Assembly (NCBI GenBank): GCA_025890175.1
Contig: JANPYM010000002.1
Location: 3,097,077 to 3,161,076 of the forward strand
Reading direction: 5' to 3'
From: Ciborinia camelliae
Taxonomy: Eukaryota > Ascomycota > Leotiomycetes > Helotiales > Sclerotiniaceae
Length of the DNA stretch: 64,000 nt
Under the pieces are notes generated by a model. It saw only the letters and a program-made list of their open reading frames with translations. It ran no database searches and was not told where the DNA came from. Positions 35,253 through 46,458 of the stretch are shown here, piece after piece; the stretch's first letter is position 1; every line of letters begins with the position of its first letter. The position numbers and the translations under genes were made by a program.

Positions 35253-37795
35253 CTTCCCAAAAAAGGTGGTAATACCCGTGGACCGTGGACAGGAACGGTT
35301 ATATGATAAGGTTATTACCAAATTGAAATCGATCCTTCTCGGTACCGGTGCTTTTGCCAATTTCCTACTCGTATTTCCTATGCTATTTGTGAGAAACGGA
35401 TGGATGGTTGCGAGCGGACTTGTTAAAATTGTTGAGTCTTGACCGTTCTGCTTTCTTTGGGTTCTCTTGGATGGGGAAAAAAAACTCAAGGATCTTAACT
35501 TTTTATATCGGATTTTGGTTTTGGGGTAGTTATTGACGTATAAAATCCACACGTGGGGGGTTCCAGTTTAATTGATGAAGGCGGCCTGGTTTATCTTCTT
35601 ATCGATATGCCAAGGGTTCAAAAGTTTTGGAATCAAGACATGGGACGTCGAGACACAAATCATGATTCGTGATTGATCATTTTGAGTGGATGTAGATAGG
35701 GCTTTGATAGGCGAGGGGATGAAGGGGGAAGGGGGGGAAGTGGGATGAGCATTCAGAATGGGTAGACTGGCATATGATAATGGGGGATAATTGGGGACAA
35801 TTGGTGATATCTAGTTGGTGATTGATGGTTGTTTAGCTGAGTATGACTGTATTACAGTATGGCTGGCATTGACGCCCAGTCTTCCGGCAGATGTTGTGTA
35901 AGGCATAAAAGGTTAACAAGTATCCAATCAGACTGAATACCAACTCTCGGGATATTTTTGTGGATTGAAAGAGAGATAAACTCGTCCGTGTGATCAAATC
36001 TATCAGACAATCGTTGCTCAAATTGGCGTGATCAATCAGTTGGTAACTAGGTAGTACGTATCGTAAGTACGTACCTACGATACGGACCTAGGACTTCAAG
36101 GTCTCTCACGCGTCACACTTACTGAATTTTTTGGTGTAGGTACAGTAGATAAATCACTCGGGTTGGAATTAGACAGTCCACAGCTTCATCCTCCCAACGA
36201 AGCAAGAGGTCAGAATCGTCAGATGGCGGATATCTGTCAGTCGCCATATCCTTGATGTCTCCATGTCGATGAATTGAATGAATTGAATCCCGTATTTCAT
36301 GTCGAAACCCTAGATCCAAGGTCTTTCGCATGGTTTAGACAATTTAGCGCCGGTACCCAATATAAGGCTTGGGAGTTGAGAGAGATCCGTCTTGCTGTTC
36401 TAGAGCTCAGACCTCCTCTCTCATTATACAGAACATGGAAGTTGGCTGTTGCTGACGAGGTAAGAAGACGGTCTTTGAAAGAAGCATGAAACCAATTAGA
36501 AGTGAAGATGATGGCGGGCCCGAGGAGAACCCATCATAGCCACCGGTATTTGAACTTCAATGCTCTTTACATCAAAAGCGAGGTATCGGAGGGTTGCTGT
36601 CCTGCTTTTACTATTGCGAGTCAAACCCGACCGAGTACAATGTCAAAAATACAATCAGATAGCTGAATGAGGCTTACCGTTTCATGACATGTTTCTCAAT
36701 GACTTCGGGATTTGTCATTTGTGTAGTTTCCAAAGTTGGAGCGACTCTGAATGTTTGAATTCGAATACATATGTACTGTCATTGTATGGATTTCCATCTG
36801 CAGCCAGACTCCCTCGAGCTTTCCTCTCTTCTCTTCTTTTTATGTACTGTACTGTCTTTTGTTATTTAATTACTTACTTCCCTTTTCGGATCTAACTTTG
36901 ATTTATCTCTTGTATTGGTATTGGCACGTCGAGAATAGGTGTTCACTGTTGGTTGTGTCATGTCCGTATTCTATCGCCAAGCTGCCGAGATGCGGTGTGT
37001 AAAAATTTATTCTCTATGTTTACAGAAATGAAGCTGGACTGGAATCTTGGCATACAAGCGCGCGCCTCAGTCTCTCCTCACTCCACGATCTTTTGTTCTT
37101 TTTCACATCATCAACTTCCAAAACATGGAAGAATAAGTTCTTTCCCAGCCAACTCTGATATGTCGAATCTGTTGATGATTCCTATTCATTGCAGGCATGA
37201 TGGCATGGCACTACCTAATTTACGTTCCTGTCCCTACGTTTCTACGTTACCACCTTAACCTTGGTAGGTGATTTAATTTAAACTTTTGAAGTCAAATAAT
37301 GTGACTTACGAAACTCTATACTCCGTTGATAAATAGTTTTGACTTTGACGATTTCCAGTATCTTCCACACAATTACAACGGGGTTATTGAATTTAAATCA
37401 TCTACTGCGGTCTACCTAGTTACCTACCAAGGGTAGGTCGGTAGCTGTCATGCCTACAATTACTACATAGATCAAATACAAGCCGTATATGGATTAACCA
37501 AGCCGCTAAAATGGAATAACTTCATGTATTCTTAATGCCAAGCGAAGATCATGAGGAATTTGGGATTTCGGAGGTAGACATCCTAGATATGGATAATTGA
37601 TCAAAATTAAAGTCGAGAAAAGGAGGCGGACATGGGTGGATATATAAAATAGAAAGAAGTCCTTCGACGGATCGACATCAAACTTTTTTACAACATCTCA
37701 ACAAACATCAAACCACTAGAGCAAACCTCCCTGCAACATCAAATATCATCCATACCAAGCCAAACACAAATCAGCTACAAATCGATCCAGCCAAA
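35253..37795. other. 2.5-kb intergenic region, promoter of the cerato-platanin gene
   Basis: No gene is supportable. An open frame at 36274-36489 begins only with TTG and was not accepted. A small inverted repeat (CGTATCGTA at 36057-36065, TACGATACG at 36076-36084) could form a 9-bp stem. The 3' end carries the TATA box listed separately. Confidence 0.45.
37641..37650 (+). promoter_or_regulatory. TATA box of the cerato-platanin gene
   Basis: TATATAAAAT, 146-155 bases before the ATG at 37796, in a region with no other TATA-like run. The leader between them is A/C-rich with CATCAAAC and AACATC repeats, typical of strongly expressed fungal secreted-protein genes. Confidence 0.55.
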
Positions 37796-38293
37796 ATGCA
37801 ATTCAAAAGCTCCCTCTCCCTCCTCGCCCTCCTTTTCGCCTCCACCCAAGCCATCCAAGTAACCTACGATGCAGGTTACGATGATGACACACGTCCTCTC
37901 GATGCAGTGGCCTGTTCCAATGGCGATTTCGGTCTCGAAACCCGTTTCCCCCAATACAAAGTCCAAGGCGATCTCCCCAACTTCGCTCGTATCGGAGGTG
38001 CCTCCACAGTTGCCGGATGGAACTCTCCCAACTGTGGCACTTGCTACAGCTTGACATACAAAGGCATCTCGGTCAATATTTTGGCCGTCGATCATGCCGG
38101 GACTGGCTTCAATATTGGGGAAGCGGCCATGAATACTTTGACTAACGGGCGTGCCGTGGAGTTGGGGAATATCGATGCGGAGTGGGCACTCTTGACACCC
38201 GATCAGTGTGGGTTGCCTGCTGAGGCTTCGCCAACTTCCTCAACTTCTTCAGCCGCTCCAACTGTTACCGTTTTCGCCCCATGCCCTACTTAA
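37796..38293 (+). CDS. Cerato-platanin family secreted protein
   Basis: An intronless gene of 165 residues. Cerato-platanins are small secreted double-psi beta-barrel proteins of the wall and medium that bind chitin oligomers and elicit plant defence. A signal peptide covers residues 1-19 (MQFKSSLSLLALLFASTQA). The mature part has VTYDAGYDD, ACSNGDFGLETRFP, IGGASTVAGWNSPNCGTCYS and VDHAGTGFNIGEAAMNTLTN, all family hallmarks. The four conserved cysteines are visible (VACSN, NCGTC, DQCG). After DQCGLP there is an unusual ~25-residue Ser/Thr/Ala/Pro tail ending VTVFAPCPT with a fifth Cys, longer than the usual ~120-residue mature form. A strong TATA box and compact leader suggest high expression. 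Confidence 0.93.
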   Translation: MQFKSSLSLLALLFASTQAIQVTYDAGYDDDTRPLDAVACSNGDFGLETRFPQYKVQGDLPNFARIGGASTVAGWNSPNCGTCYSLTYKGISVNILAVDHAGTGFNIGEAAMNTLTNGRAVELGNIDAEWALLTPDQCGLPAEASPTSSTSSAAPTVTVFAPCPT

Positions 38294-38764
38294 GTTTGGT
38301 CTTTAAATGGAGCGAGTGGATTGTTTGGAAGGATGGAAGGGTGAAGATTAATGGAGGAGAGTGCTTGGAGTGATGATTTGAACAATGATGGATACATGGC
38401 CGACCGGTTCACTGTTTAATCTTTCATACTGCCCTTTTAATAATTTGAAATATAATATAGTTTTAATGTTGTCAGCATATATGTAACATGGCTTGCCTGC
38501 GTATGCTTATAAAGGTGATTTATTCGTCTATTTTGTCTGTAGTATCTCAAAAGGGTATGCAAACATATTCATCGGAAATATGCTATTGCTTCTTAACCTA
38601 CCCCTAATTTTTGATATGTTTCATCCATCTTACCTCGCATTGCTTGAAGCCACAGCGAACTCAAATCACTAGGTGTACATAGGATATCTTCAACCACCAT
38701 TAAACTCCCTTGTCAAACATGGATTGGGCCAAACAGATCAATACCTCAGCGAATGAAGGAAGCT
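38294..38764. other. Convergent 3' region
   Basis: About 0.5 kb between the stops of the cerato-platanin gene and the dynamin-like gene. AT-rich, with no gene seen. Confidence 0.4.
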
Positions 38765-41007
38765 TCACTGGCAATCTGAGCCATTCATGCCATTCGTCAT
38801 CTCCTCTGCATCTCCCAGAACTACATGTAAATCAGCAATCCATTGCCAACAGATTAAAAGAATACAAACTCACCACTTCGCCTCAAACCAACAAACCTCT
38901 TACAAGTCACCAGCCCCTTGGCAAGCACCTTCTTTTGCTTAGTCAACTGTGCTCTCTCCGCACGACTCTCCTCCGGCTCCCCTGCAATTTGCGTCACGAC
39001 CTCATCCGACATTTCAATAACTGTAGATGGTGAAAAGATTCTCGCTAGTGGCATAACCAATTTTTCCTCGATCACTTCGACAGACATGTCATCGATGAAA
39101 CGTTCGAGTGCCACGGCGTAATAGGCGTACATGTAGTCTAGGGCCTCGGAACACGAAAATCGGATGATATCTGGTTCTGCGCGGTTGGCGAGTTTTATTA
39201 CGAGCTTTTCGAGATCATAGTTGAAATCTCTTACTGGTGTGAATGTTGCCTTGGTAGAAGAAACAGCAAAGTGAGAGCGTACTACCTGGGCAATCTCGGC
39301 TTTGTGACGTTCCTGGCGTATTTCTTGCAGTTTCTCGACAAAATTGTTGCTGTACGTGATGGGATGGCTACTCTGATGTGGCTTAAGCAACTCTTCTGCT
39401 TTGTTATTAAGATCAGCCAACAGTTGTTTCAAGGCGGGGTTGAAGATTGTTTGGAAAAGTGTATTGGATGTTGCTTCATCAGCGATGTGTTCGCTAACAT
39501 GTTCAAGAAAATCTGAGATTGCTTCCCAAACCGCATCGATATGATCGCGAGCTAGCTGCTCCCATGGTTGAGATTGCTCACGAAATAAATCGGCAATAAT
39601 CATAGGATTAAAAGTTCCCGGTAGTTCTCGAGCTCGTGATCTTGGCATTAGAGATTGAACGTGCTCGATGAAGGTGTCTCTTGTAACAATGGAGGGGACA
39701 GCAGATGGTTTCGTTCCGTCGGCCTTTGTTAAGGATACTATTGTTTCATCTTCATATCCAATCTGGCGATAGTGTCCATAATTGGTAATATCCTGAGAAA
39801 AGTTCATGTTCAAATTTTGCACCTTCGCCCGAATACGTTTTTGATACCCAATTTCAGTGGCAGATTCGCCAAAGAAATGATCATTGTATGTTCCGTCCAC
39901 CGAAGCCTTCACAAGGGATTGAAAAAGTTGACTGATTTGTATGAGATACGATTGTTGAGCTCTGAAGGTAGCTCGAGGAGTTCCAAGATTAGCTAGCCCT
40001 CCCTCGCATGTAACCAATTTCTCCTCAATCTCCGTCATCAAGCTTGGCAATTCAGAAACTATTTGTCGAAGAAGAAGGTTGCTGAGTCGTGGCCGCAATT
40101 CATCGACGCCAAGACGATCCTTAGGTAAACCGGCCCATACTCCTTCCGAAAAGAATTCCTTTTCTTGCTTATTGCGTTCATTCAAAGTAGACTCTCCAGC
40201 ATCTGAGTCCATGTTCTTCAAAGTGTGCCAGCCATAGCGAAAGAAAACGGCTTCATTTCTTGCTTGCCGGATCCACTGTCCCTCGCTGAAAGAGCCAGAT
40301 ACTAAAGTATCAGGCTTTGTGATGATACCTAGTGTTCTATCTCCATTCTTATCAGCAGCGTTGGCGAGTTTAAGGACAATCTGGTTCGCTACGTCGTTCT
40401 TTGCAGAAACCACCGCAAGAATGATGCTTCTTGGCGAGGCCATATACGACTGGACAAGCTCGTGTACCAGTTCAACATCTTGTGCTGATTGCTGATTAGT
40501 CGCGGAATGAATCAATCCAGGCAGATCGACAATAGTTAGATGAGGCCGATCGGGACCTGACACTTCTATCCGAAGTATGTCTTTTGAAAAAGTTTTACCT
40601 TTATCACGTATTCCCATGTGTGATTTGGCAGTCTCGATAAGCTGAGGAAGATCATTGAAATCGGTCAGCTCTTGGTGAAATCCGCCGAACGAAACATTCT
40701 GAGAATTGCCGGGATCATGATGATCTACTATGGAGACTTTGACATTGGCAATGGCGCTTTTTCTGAGGATCAGTTCTGTCGGGAACCGGGTACACAGGTT
40801 GCTCTGGACCGGAAATGCCACACCAGATATCGCCTCAAGTACGGAACTCTTTCCTGAAGATTGGTCGCCGCAAACAATGATTTGTGGCAGGGAAATGTAT
40901 TGACTGATGCCTTGAGAACGAAGTCCATCCACTGCATTTAATAATTCAAGTTGTTTCTGAGAAGATAGCCCTTGGAGAGCATCTGTGTGAAAGCTTGTTA
41001 ATGCCAT
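38765..41007 (-). CDS. Dynamin-like / Mx-type large GTPase
   Basis: Two exons (41007-38874, 38820-38765) give 729 residues. Dynamin-family proteins self-assemble and couple GTP hydrolysis to membrane remodelling or, in Mx proteins, to binding of targets. The G1 loop is GDQSSGKSS (residues 47-55). G2 lies in CTRFPTELILR, G3 is DLPG in LTIVDLPGLIHS, and G4 is TKPD in LGIITKPDTLVSG. The middle/stalk region follows, and a GED-like helix near ALERFIDDMSVEVIEEKLVM. There is no PH domain, proline-rich tail or mitochondrial presequence, so it is neither a classical dynamin, nor Vps1/Dnm1 by architecture, nor Mgm1. It belongs to the expanded fungal group with Mx-like layout. The last exon adds only 18 residues and replaces an unspliced reading ending at 38854. 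Confidence 0.88.
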
Positions 41008-41572
41008 GATCTGTTTGAAAACCAGAAGAAAAGGTGGCGAGGCATTTGAAAAGAATTGTAGTTTGAGAGGGAAAAGGTCTTCTTAAAAACTCACGGGGGA
41101 AATAACCAAAATTCCGCCGAATTAAAGAAACCAAATTCAATGGCAAAAATTCTTTTGGTTTGAATGAGATTTGATGGCTGGCTACATGAAGAAAGGGCTG
41201 ATAACCTTATGCAAGTTGAAATCTCTTCACGTATTGCATGGCCTGGAGTGAATAAAAACAAAAGATGAGAGCTACAATATAATCTTGGAAGGAAGGTTTG
41301 TGGAAATTTGCAGCGGTGAATGTAATGGAATTGGAGAAAGCAAGCCCAAAGAAGAAAGAAGAGATCAAACAGAAGATGAACCGAACCATGATGGGCTGGT
41401 TGCATGATGACTAAGCCGCATATCTTTGCTGCAGCTCCGCGCCTGCAGAACCAACATCTTTCAATCCAATACCACATGAAATGAAGTATATCCAACTTTT
41501 GAGACATCTCTCTTTCAATGCAAGATAGTCTCATGAAACGGTTTCACAATACCTTCCTTAATTATTAATCAC
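41008..41572. other. Intergenic between dynamin-like gene and asa1
   Basis: About 0.6 kb. A minus-strand frame of 147 codons (41534-41091) is open here, but it is rich in Cys, Phe and His with no domain character and overlaps the dynamin leader. It is treated as chance. Confidence 0.4.
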
Positions 41573-43031
41573 TCAATAAACATCCCACAAACTAACCTTC
41601 CCATCCTTTCCCCCCAACCGCAACCCAATGCGTTTCCCTAGCTTTCCTCAACCTCTCCCCTTTAACATCCAATTGCCCCAGTCTCCCCATCAATTCCTGT
41701 TCCTTCCCATCTCCCCCACCACCCCCCCCTTCTTTTTCCCCTTCCAAAACATCCGCCACAGCCACTGCAAAACACCCCTCCTTATGCCACTTCAGCACCG
41801 CCAATTCTCTCATCTTCCCCACCCCATAAACCCTCGCTCTTCCATCCCATCCAGCCGTTACTACTATCTTCCCATCGTTTCGAATTTGTATGCTTTGTTG
41901 CCCTGCATGTGCTGTTTTGAGAATTTTCGGCTCTGCTTTGTTGGAGTCTAATGTCGATTTTGAGGTAGATGTAGATGGAGATTTAGATTTGCTACTGGTG
42001 GTTGGGATCGTGTATTTAATGATCCGATCATCAGCACCGCTAGTCATAAAAAACTTGTGGTTCGGATCGAGGGAGAGGGACAGAATGGGTTGGATGTGGG
42101 ATTTTGATTGATATGTAGTGTTCCATTGCGGTGGTGGTAGAGATGAAATTGAAGCGGAAGAAGATGATAATGTAGAGGCAGGAGAAGTCAGGGAGAAGAC
42201 AGAAACCGATCCATCTTCATACCCCGATATAACAGTCAGACATTTAGTGACCGGATGAAAAAAGAGCTCGAGACACATTATCATGCCTGGTTTATTTGGG
42301 CCGGGTGAAGGAATATTGTGAAGGCGGTGGAGAGTGGGAATGTGGAAAATGTCAATCTAGGATTGTTAGTTAATTGTTCAACGGGTTTCATGCAGGAGGA
42401 ATACTTACAGATTCAGAAGTTAATGTATTAGGCACTGCAATCAATGATTCTTCTTTCCTCTCCCCCTCTTTTCCTCTCCCTTCTTCATCTCCCTCATCTT
42501 TCCCGTTGTCCCCATGTCCCCCCGACTTGATTTCCACATCCAAAGAACATAGGGCGAAACCACAGAAGTTCATCGTGTTGACATCTAACATATGTAAAAT
42601 CCATGGTTTTCTCCTCTCTTCCGAGATAGTATCTACTGGAGGGACTTTACTCATTGATTCTTCCTCCGAAGGGGGGAAGTTTCCATATTATTAATTTGTT
42701 GTCTTTTCCATGTCTGTGAAATGTTAGCTTTCCTCTCCCTTTTCCTGCCTCCCCCCCCTTTACTTCAAACCATCTCCTCCCCAAAACCAAAAAAGAAAAC
42801 TCACGTAACAAGCTTCTCCTCCCCCCACCCTCCCACCCCCAACAAAACCCCCTCATGCGCCCTCCAAACCGCCACAGCCCTCCTCGTCTCCAAACTCCAC
42901 ACCACAACCCACCCCTCCGCATCTCCCGTAATCAACCTCGTATTCCCGCGTACGAACTTCGCGACATGTATGGGAGTCGCGTGACCGCGGAGGATATAGG
43001 ATGGTTGGGGTGCGCCTGGGGGAATGGACAT
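41573..43031 (-). CDS. asa1: ASTRA-associated WD40 protein Asa1, with two apparent frameshifts
   Basis: Three exons (43031-42805, 42713-42409, 42356-41573). Asa1 is a WD-repeat subunit of the ASTRA assembly with Tra1, Tti and Rvb proteins. The start [20 protein letters not shown] and the later [42 protein letters not shown] [16 protein letters not shown] and [13 protein letters not shown] segments mark it. Two breaks are visible. After IIWKLPP the frame must shift to continue [15 protein letters not shown], at a C6 run (42671-42676 on +). Near the end, HWVAVGGK runs into GWEG-stop, while the next frame gives the expected [14 protein letters not shown] at 41573, next to a G6-A3-GG run (about 41606-41616). 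Each break is one extra base in a homopolymer, so sequencing error is likely, but a decayed gene is possible. With both corrected the length would be about 437 residues. Confidence 0.78.
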
Positions 43032-44135
43032 TTTAAATGGCTTGAGGGGAAAAAGCCCAAGATGAGATGAGATAAGAAATCCGTTTGAATTCGTCGAAAA
43101 GTTAAGTTTCGGCGGATTATTGATGTAGAAGTCTCATAACCATTGTCGTCCAGATATTATAGATTCGTTACATAAGCATCACTGGAGCTTATCACGATCA
43201 CGATTTCTCCCTCTTTCCCAAACCCGAATAAAAGTAATTGTTGTAGTTACCTACTAAATAGATTGATATCAAAGCTGAGCTAAGGTTAAGGAAGCCAGCA
43301 GCCCAGTACCCGAGCAAGAAAATCCCCGCTAGCTGAAAATCCTTGCATATATATATATAGAAAAATAAGATAAATAATTCAAAACCGTTTTCTATATTAA
43401 TCAATATCTAATTAAAATCAAAGATTTAGATAAGCAACAAAAACTTTCTATATTATGGTGAGATCACATGACATTGATATTATTGGTTGAATTGTACACC
43501 AATCGGTCCTTGATGACAAATCTGGAACAGAGGCTCCTCAAGCTTGTTATGATGGAAATGATATTGAACGACTTGCGAGTCCTTGTTAATGGAAATCGAT
43601 GGCTATCTATTTAATAGTTATCATCGGAGATCCAATTACATCCACATAACCAAGTTGGGGAGGGGAGGCTTATTGTGATCACCCAAACACCAAACTCCCA
43701 GCTTTCACTAGAAGGGACTTGAATATCAAAAAATCTCCTCTCACCTGAAGGAATACAATTCATACATAATGTATCTACGCTATCATCCAATATTTTCCCG
43801 CTTTATAATCCTTGTACTATACAAAAACACCGCTCGACAAAACCCCCAACCCCTTCCACCAAACTCCCAGGTTTTATGTTCAAGAATAAGACTCTACAGA
43901 GGAGCCCACCCCAATTTATTGTTCATAGCCCGCCTAAACGCCCATTTGATCCTAGATGTCCCAATTCATAAAGCTAGATTGACATTCATGTACCATTTAT
44001 TCCATATGCAAAGTTGCCTCTTTCCCTCGATTGTCCCCCCGAGTAACATGTGAATATGCTTTCCCCATAGAATCCCAGAATATGCAATGAACGATGACAT
44101 CTCCGTCTTCGTTATTTAAAATAGTACGAAGACCA
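43032..44135. other. Intergenic, no gene seen
   Basis: About 1.1 kb, AT-rich (TATATATATAG near 43349). No reading frame has coding character on either strand. Confidence 0.45.
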
Positions 44136-46458
44136 TCAAAGGTATGTATGAGTAAACTGATTGGTTGTATTTGGTGGTTGATAATATTGTTGATATGGAT
44201 GATTCGGTAGGGAGAAATCCGCCGTTTTCAAAAGAGGATTTAAAATACCACTGGGCATGGATGGCCTTGGTGGTGCAGGTGGTAGATTTGAAGTTAGTCC
44301 TTGTGTACTGGAAGGGAAGAATTGTGACAAGGAATTTGATTGTGGCATCATGTGTTGCTGGTGTGCCGCTTCATCTGGCCAACCCCACTTCGATTTGAGT
44401 TCTTTATTTAGAAATCCCACTCTCCAACCAGTCTCTTTTCGTATTTTTTCAAAAATGTCGAGTACTTCTTCTTGTTCACGACGAACAACTAAACATTCAG
44501 CAGCAATGGCTAAAGAACGAAGTGCCACACTAGCTACTCCCCTATCCTTGACATGTGCCACAATGCCACATATGGAATGGGAGTGAGTTTGCAGCATTTC
44601 GTGCATCTCTTCATTTTCTGGGCCCAATAACGGGTTTATCTGAGGTAGAAGGCACATTGCTGTGTGGTAGAACAATCTACCAACGATTGTGGCACGTTTG
44701 ATAAGCCTATAATTTACTTATTAGTATGTTACTTTGTACACCCAAACCAAGAAAAAGATACTCACCAGACTTCCGGGAAGGCGGATTTGGAAGTGGTTTG
44801 TGACGGATACAAATAAGCCATCGGGTGCATAGTCCGAGGTATACTACTGTTCCAGCTATCACAAAGATTCTTTAACCTTTGCCACTCCGCATACCTAGAT
44901 TGCATTCGAATTTGTTCGTCGTGTGGTGAAGCCTCTTGAAATCGGGGAATTGATGCTCTGAAGTTTGCGATTTTACCGACGATATATAACATTCGATGAA
45001 CCCAAACTTCCTCTCGTCCAACCTCCAATTCTCTCGAAAAGTCCATATCAACTCCCCATTGATCTGGTTCCCAGGCTACTTGCCAATTGAAGTGGAGACA
45101 GCTGAGCAATTCCATACCAACATTAAGCCAAAAGCACGCAGCCCCTACACCAGTACTCCGTGCATTCCATCCACACTCCTTAATCAAAGCTCGTGCTCCA
45201 GCAATATGGTTCATACGTTGCATTGCCTTTTCGGACATGATCTCGTAAACGTTAAGAATGACAGCTGTGGTTGCGCAAATGACAGTATCTCGATCAGGAT
45301 TTTGTAACGATCGTAACAATTGGGTAGTGGCTGTATCATAATAATATAGTGCTTTGTCCTCGTGGTAAATGGGATTGACTAAGGTCAAATGTCGAGCTCC
45401 ACATGCTAGGAATGCATTGAGAAGCATAGGTTCTCCTAGAGAGTGAAACGGTAATATCCTAGAAAAGTGCTTCTGTGGATCCATACTATCCATCCATAAT
45501 CCAACTTCCTCGACGAAAACTTGCATAAATAAAACTTCTTCGGGTGTTGTGAGATAATCTCGAGTTTCGTTAGGTGGTGTGATAATTTGGTCGGAATTAG
45601 TGTATGCAGTCGGCGCGGTCAAATAACTAGAACCCTCACTACCGGCGTGAGATAAATGTCGACTTGTATGCCTAGAATGTACTGAATGTGCCATCTCTTG
45701 CTTCACCCCAAGATTATTTTCCATATAAGGACCAGTTTGTATTGGCGGTAGGGCATTCTCTTGCATCATAGGGTCGATAATCACCGGCCTCATTGGATAT
45801 TCGGTCGTTGATTCTCGAGGAGAGGTAATCGTTTGGTTGATGTGAGCATATCGACTCAAGCCGCCTTTGTATTCTGATGCGATTTCGCGGGATTCATCTT
45901 GGAATTGAACTGAAAATATATGAGTAAATATATAGTGGAAAGGAGCCTTCAATAGCTATACTAACCTGCCCAATCTGCTGTAGGAGGGATCATTGGTGGT
46001 GATTTGATCTGAGTATCGATGAAATTTAACCGTACCCCTCTCTTACACTCCCTACTAGACTTCCGGCAATTTTGACAATTTGGCAACCCTTCATCACATT
46101 TCAAATGTCTTTCTCTGCATGTCAGACATCCCGTTCGTACTCGTTTTGGTTTATTTGCAGCGGCCGTTGAAGCCTCCGCAGCAGTTGCGGGAGATCCATC
46201 ATTTCCTGGCATCTGATTATTTATATTCGCTCGAACTTTAAGCTGCCTAGGCTTCCCATCAATCTTCTGCCGTTTCGGAGGCCTTGAACTGTTGTCGCGA
46301 ATAGGATAAGTCGGCGAAGCGTATTGTTGATCGCCGATGATGGTCAAATCCGATATCGTACTGGCAGAGCCGGAATATAATGGTGAGGGGTTCGATTGGA
46401 GATATTGAAATTCCAGATCAAATCCTGGCGCAAGATAGGGCTGATTATATGCCGCCAC
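44136..46458 (-). CDS. Zn2Cys6 fungal transcription factor
   Basis: Three exons (46458-45966, 45909-44766, 44706-44136) give 735 residues. The binuclear zinc cluster is [20 protein letters not shown] followed by CRKSSREC. Its six cysteines are spaced C-x2-C-x6-C-x6-C-x2-C-x6-C at about residues 110-137, preceded by basic KPKRVRTG and a nuclear-signal-like RPPKRQK. The following [11 protein letters not shown] matches the ARCA/cutinase-regulator-like group as I recall it. The effector domain begins near [20 protein letters not shown], with [20 protein letters not shown] and [18 protein letters not shown], the layout of the fungal-specific transcription factor domain 2. The C-terminus is Pro/Gln/Asn rich. 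It would act in the nucleus; targets are unknown. It sits next to a long gene-poor region. Confidence 0.9.

Noticed and set aside
36274..36489. 71-codon frame reading LDPRSFAWFRQF and ELRPPLSLYRTWKLAV
   Set aside because: Begins only with TTG, has no in-frame ATG and no splice partner; somewhat protein-like but not enough to call.
41091..41534. 147-codon minus-strand frame before the dynamin-like gene
   Set aside because: Cys/Phe/His-rich, no domain, lies in leader DNA.
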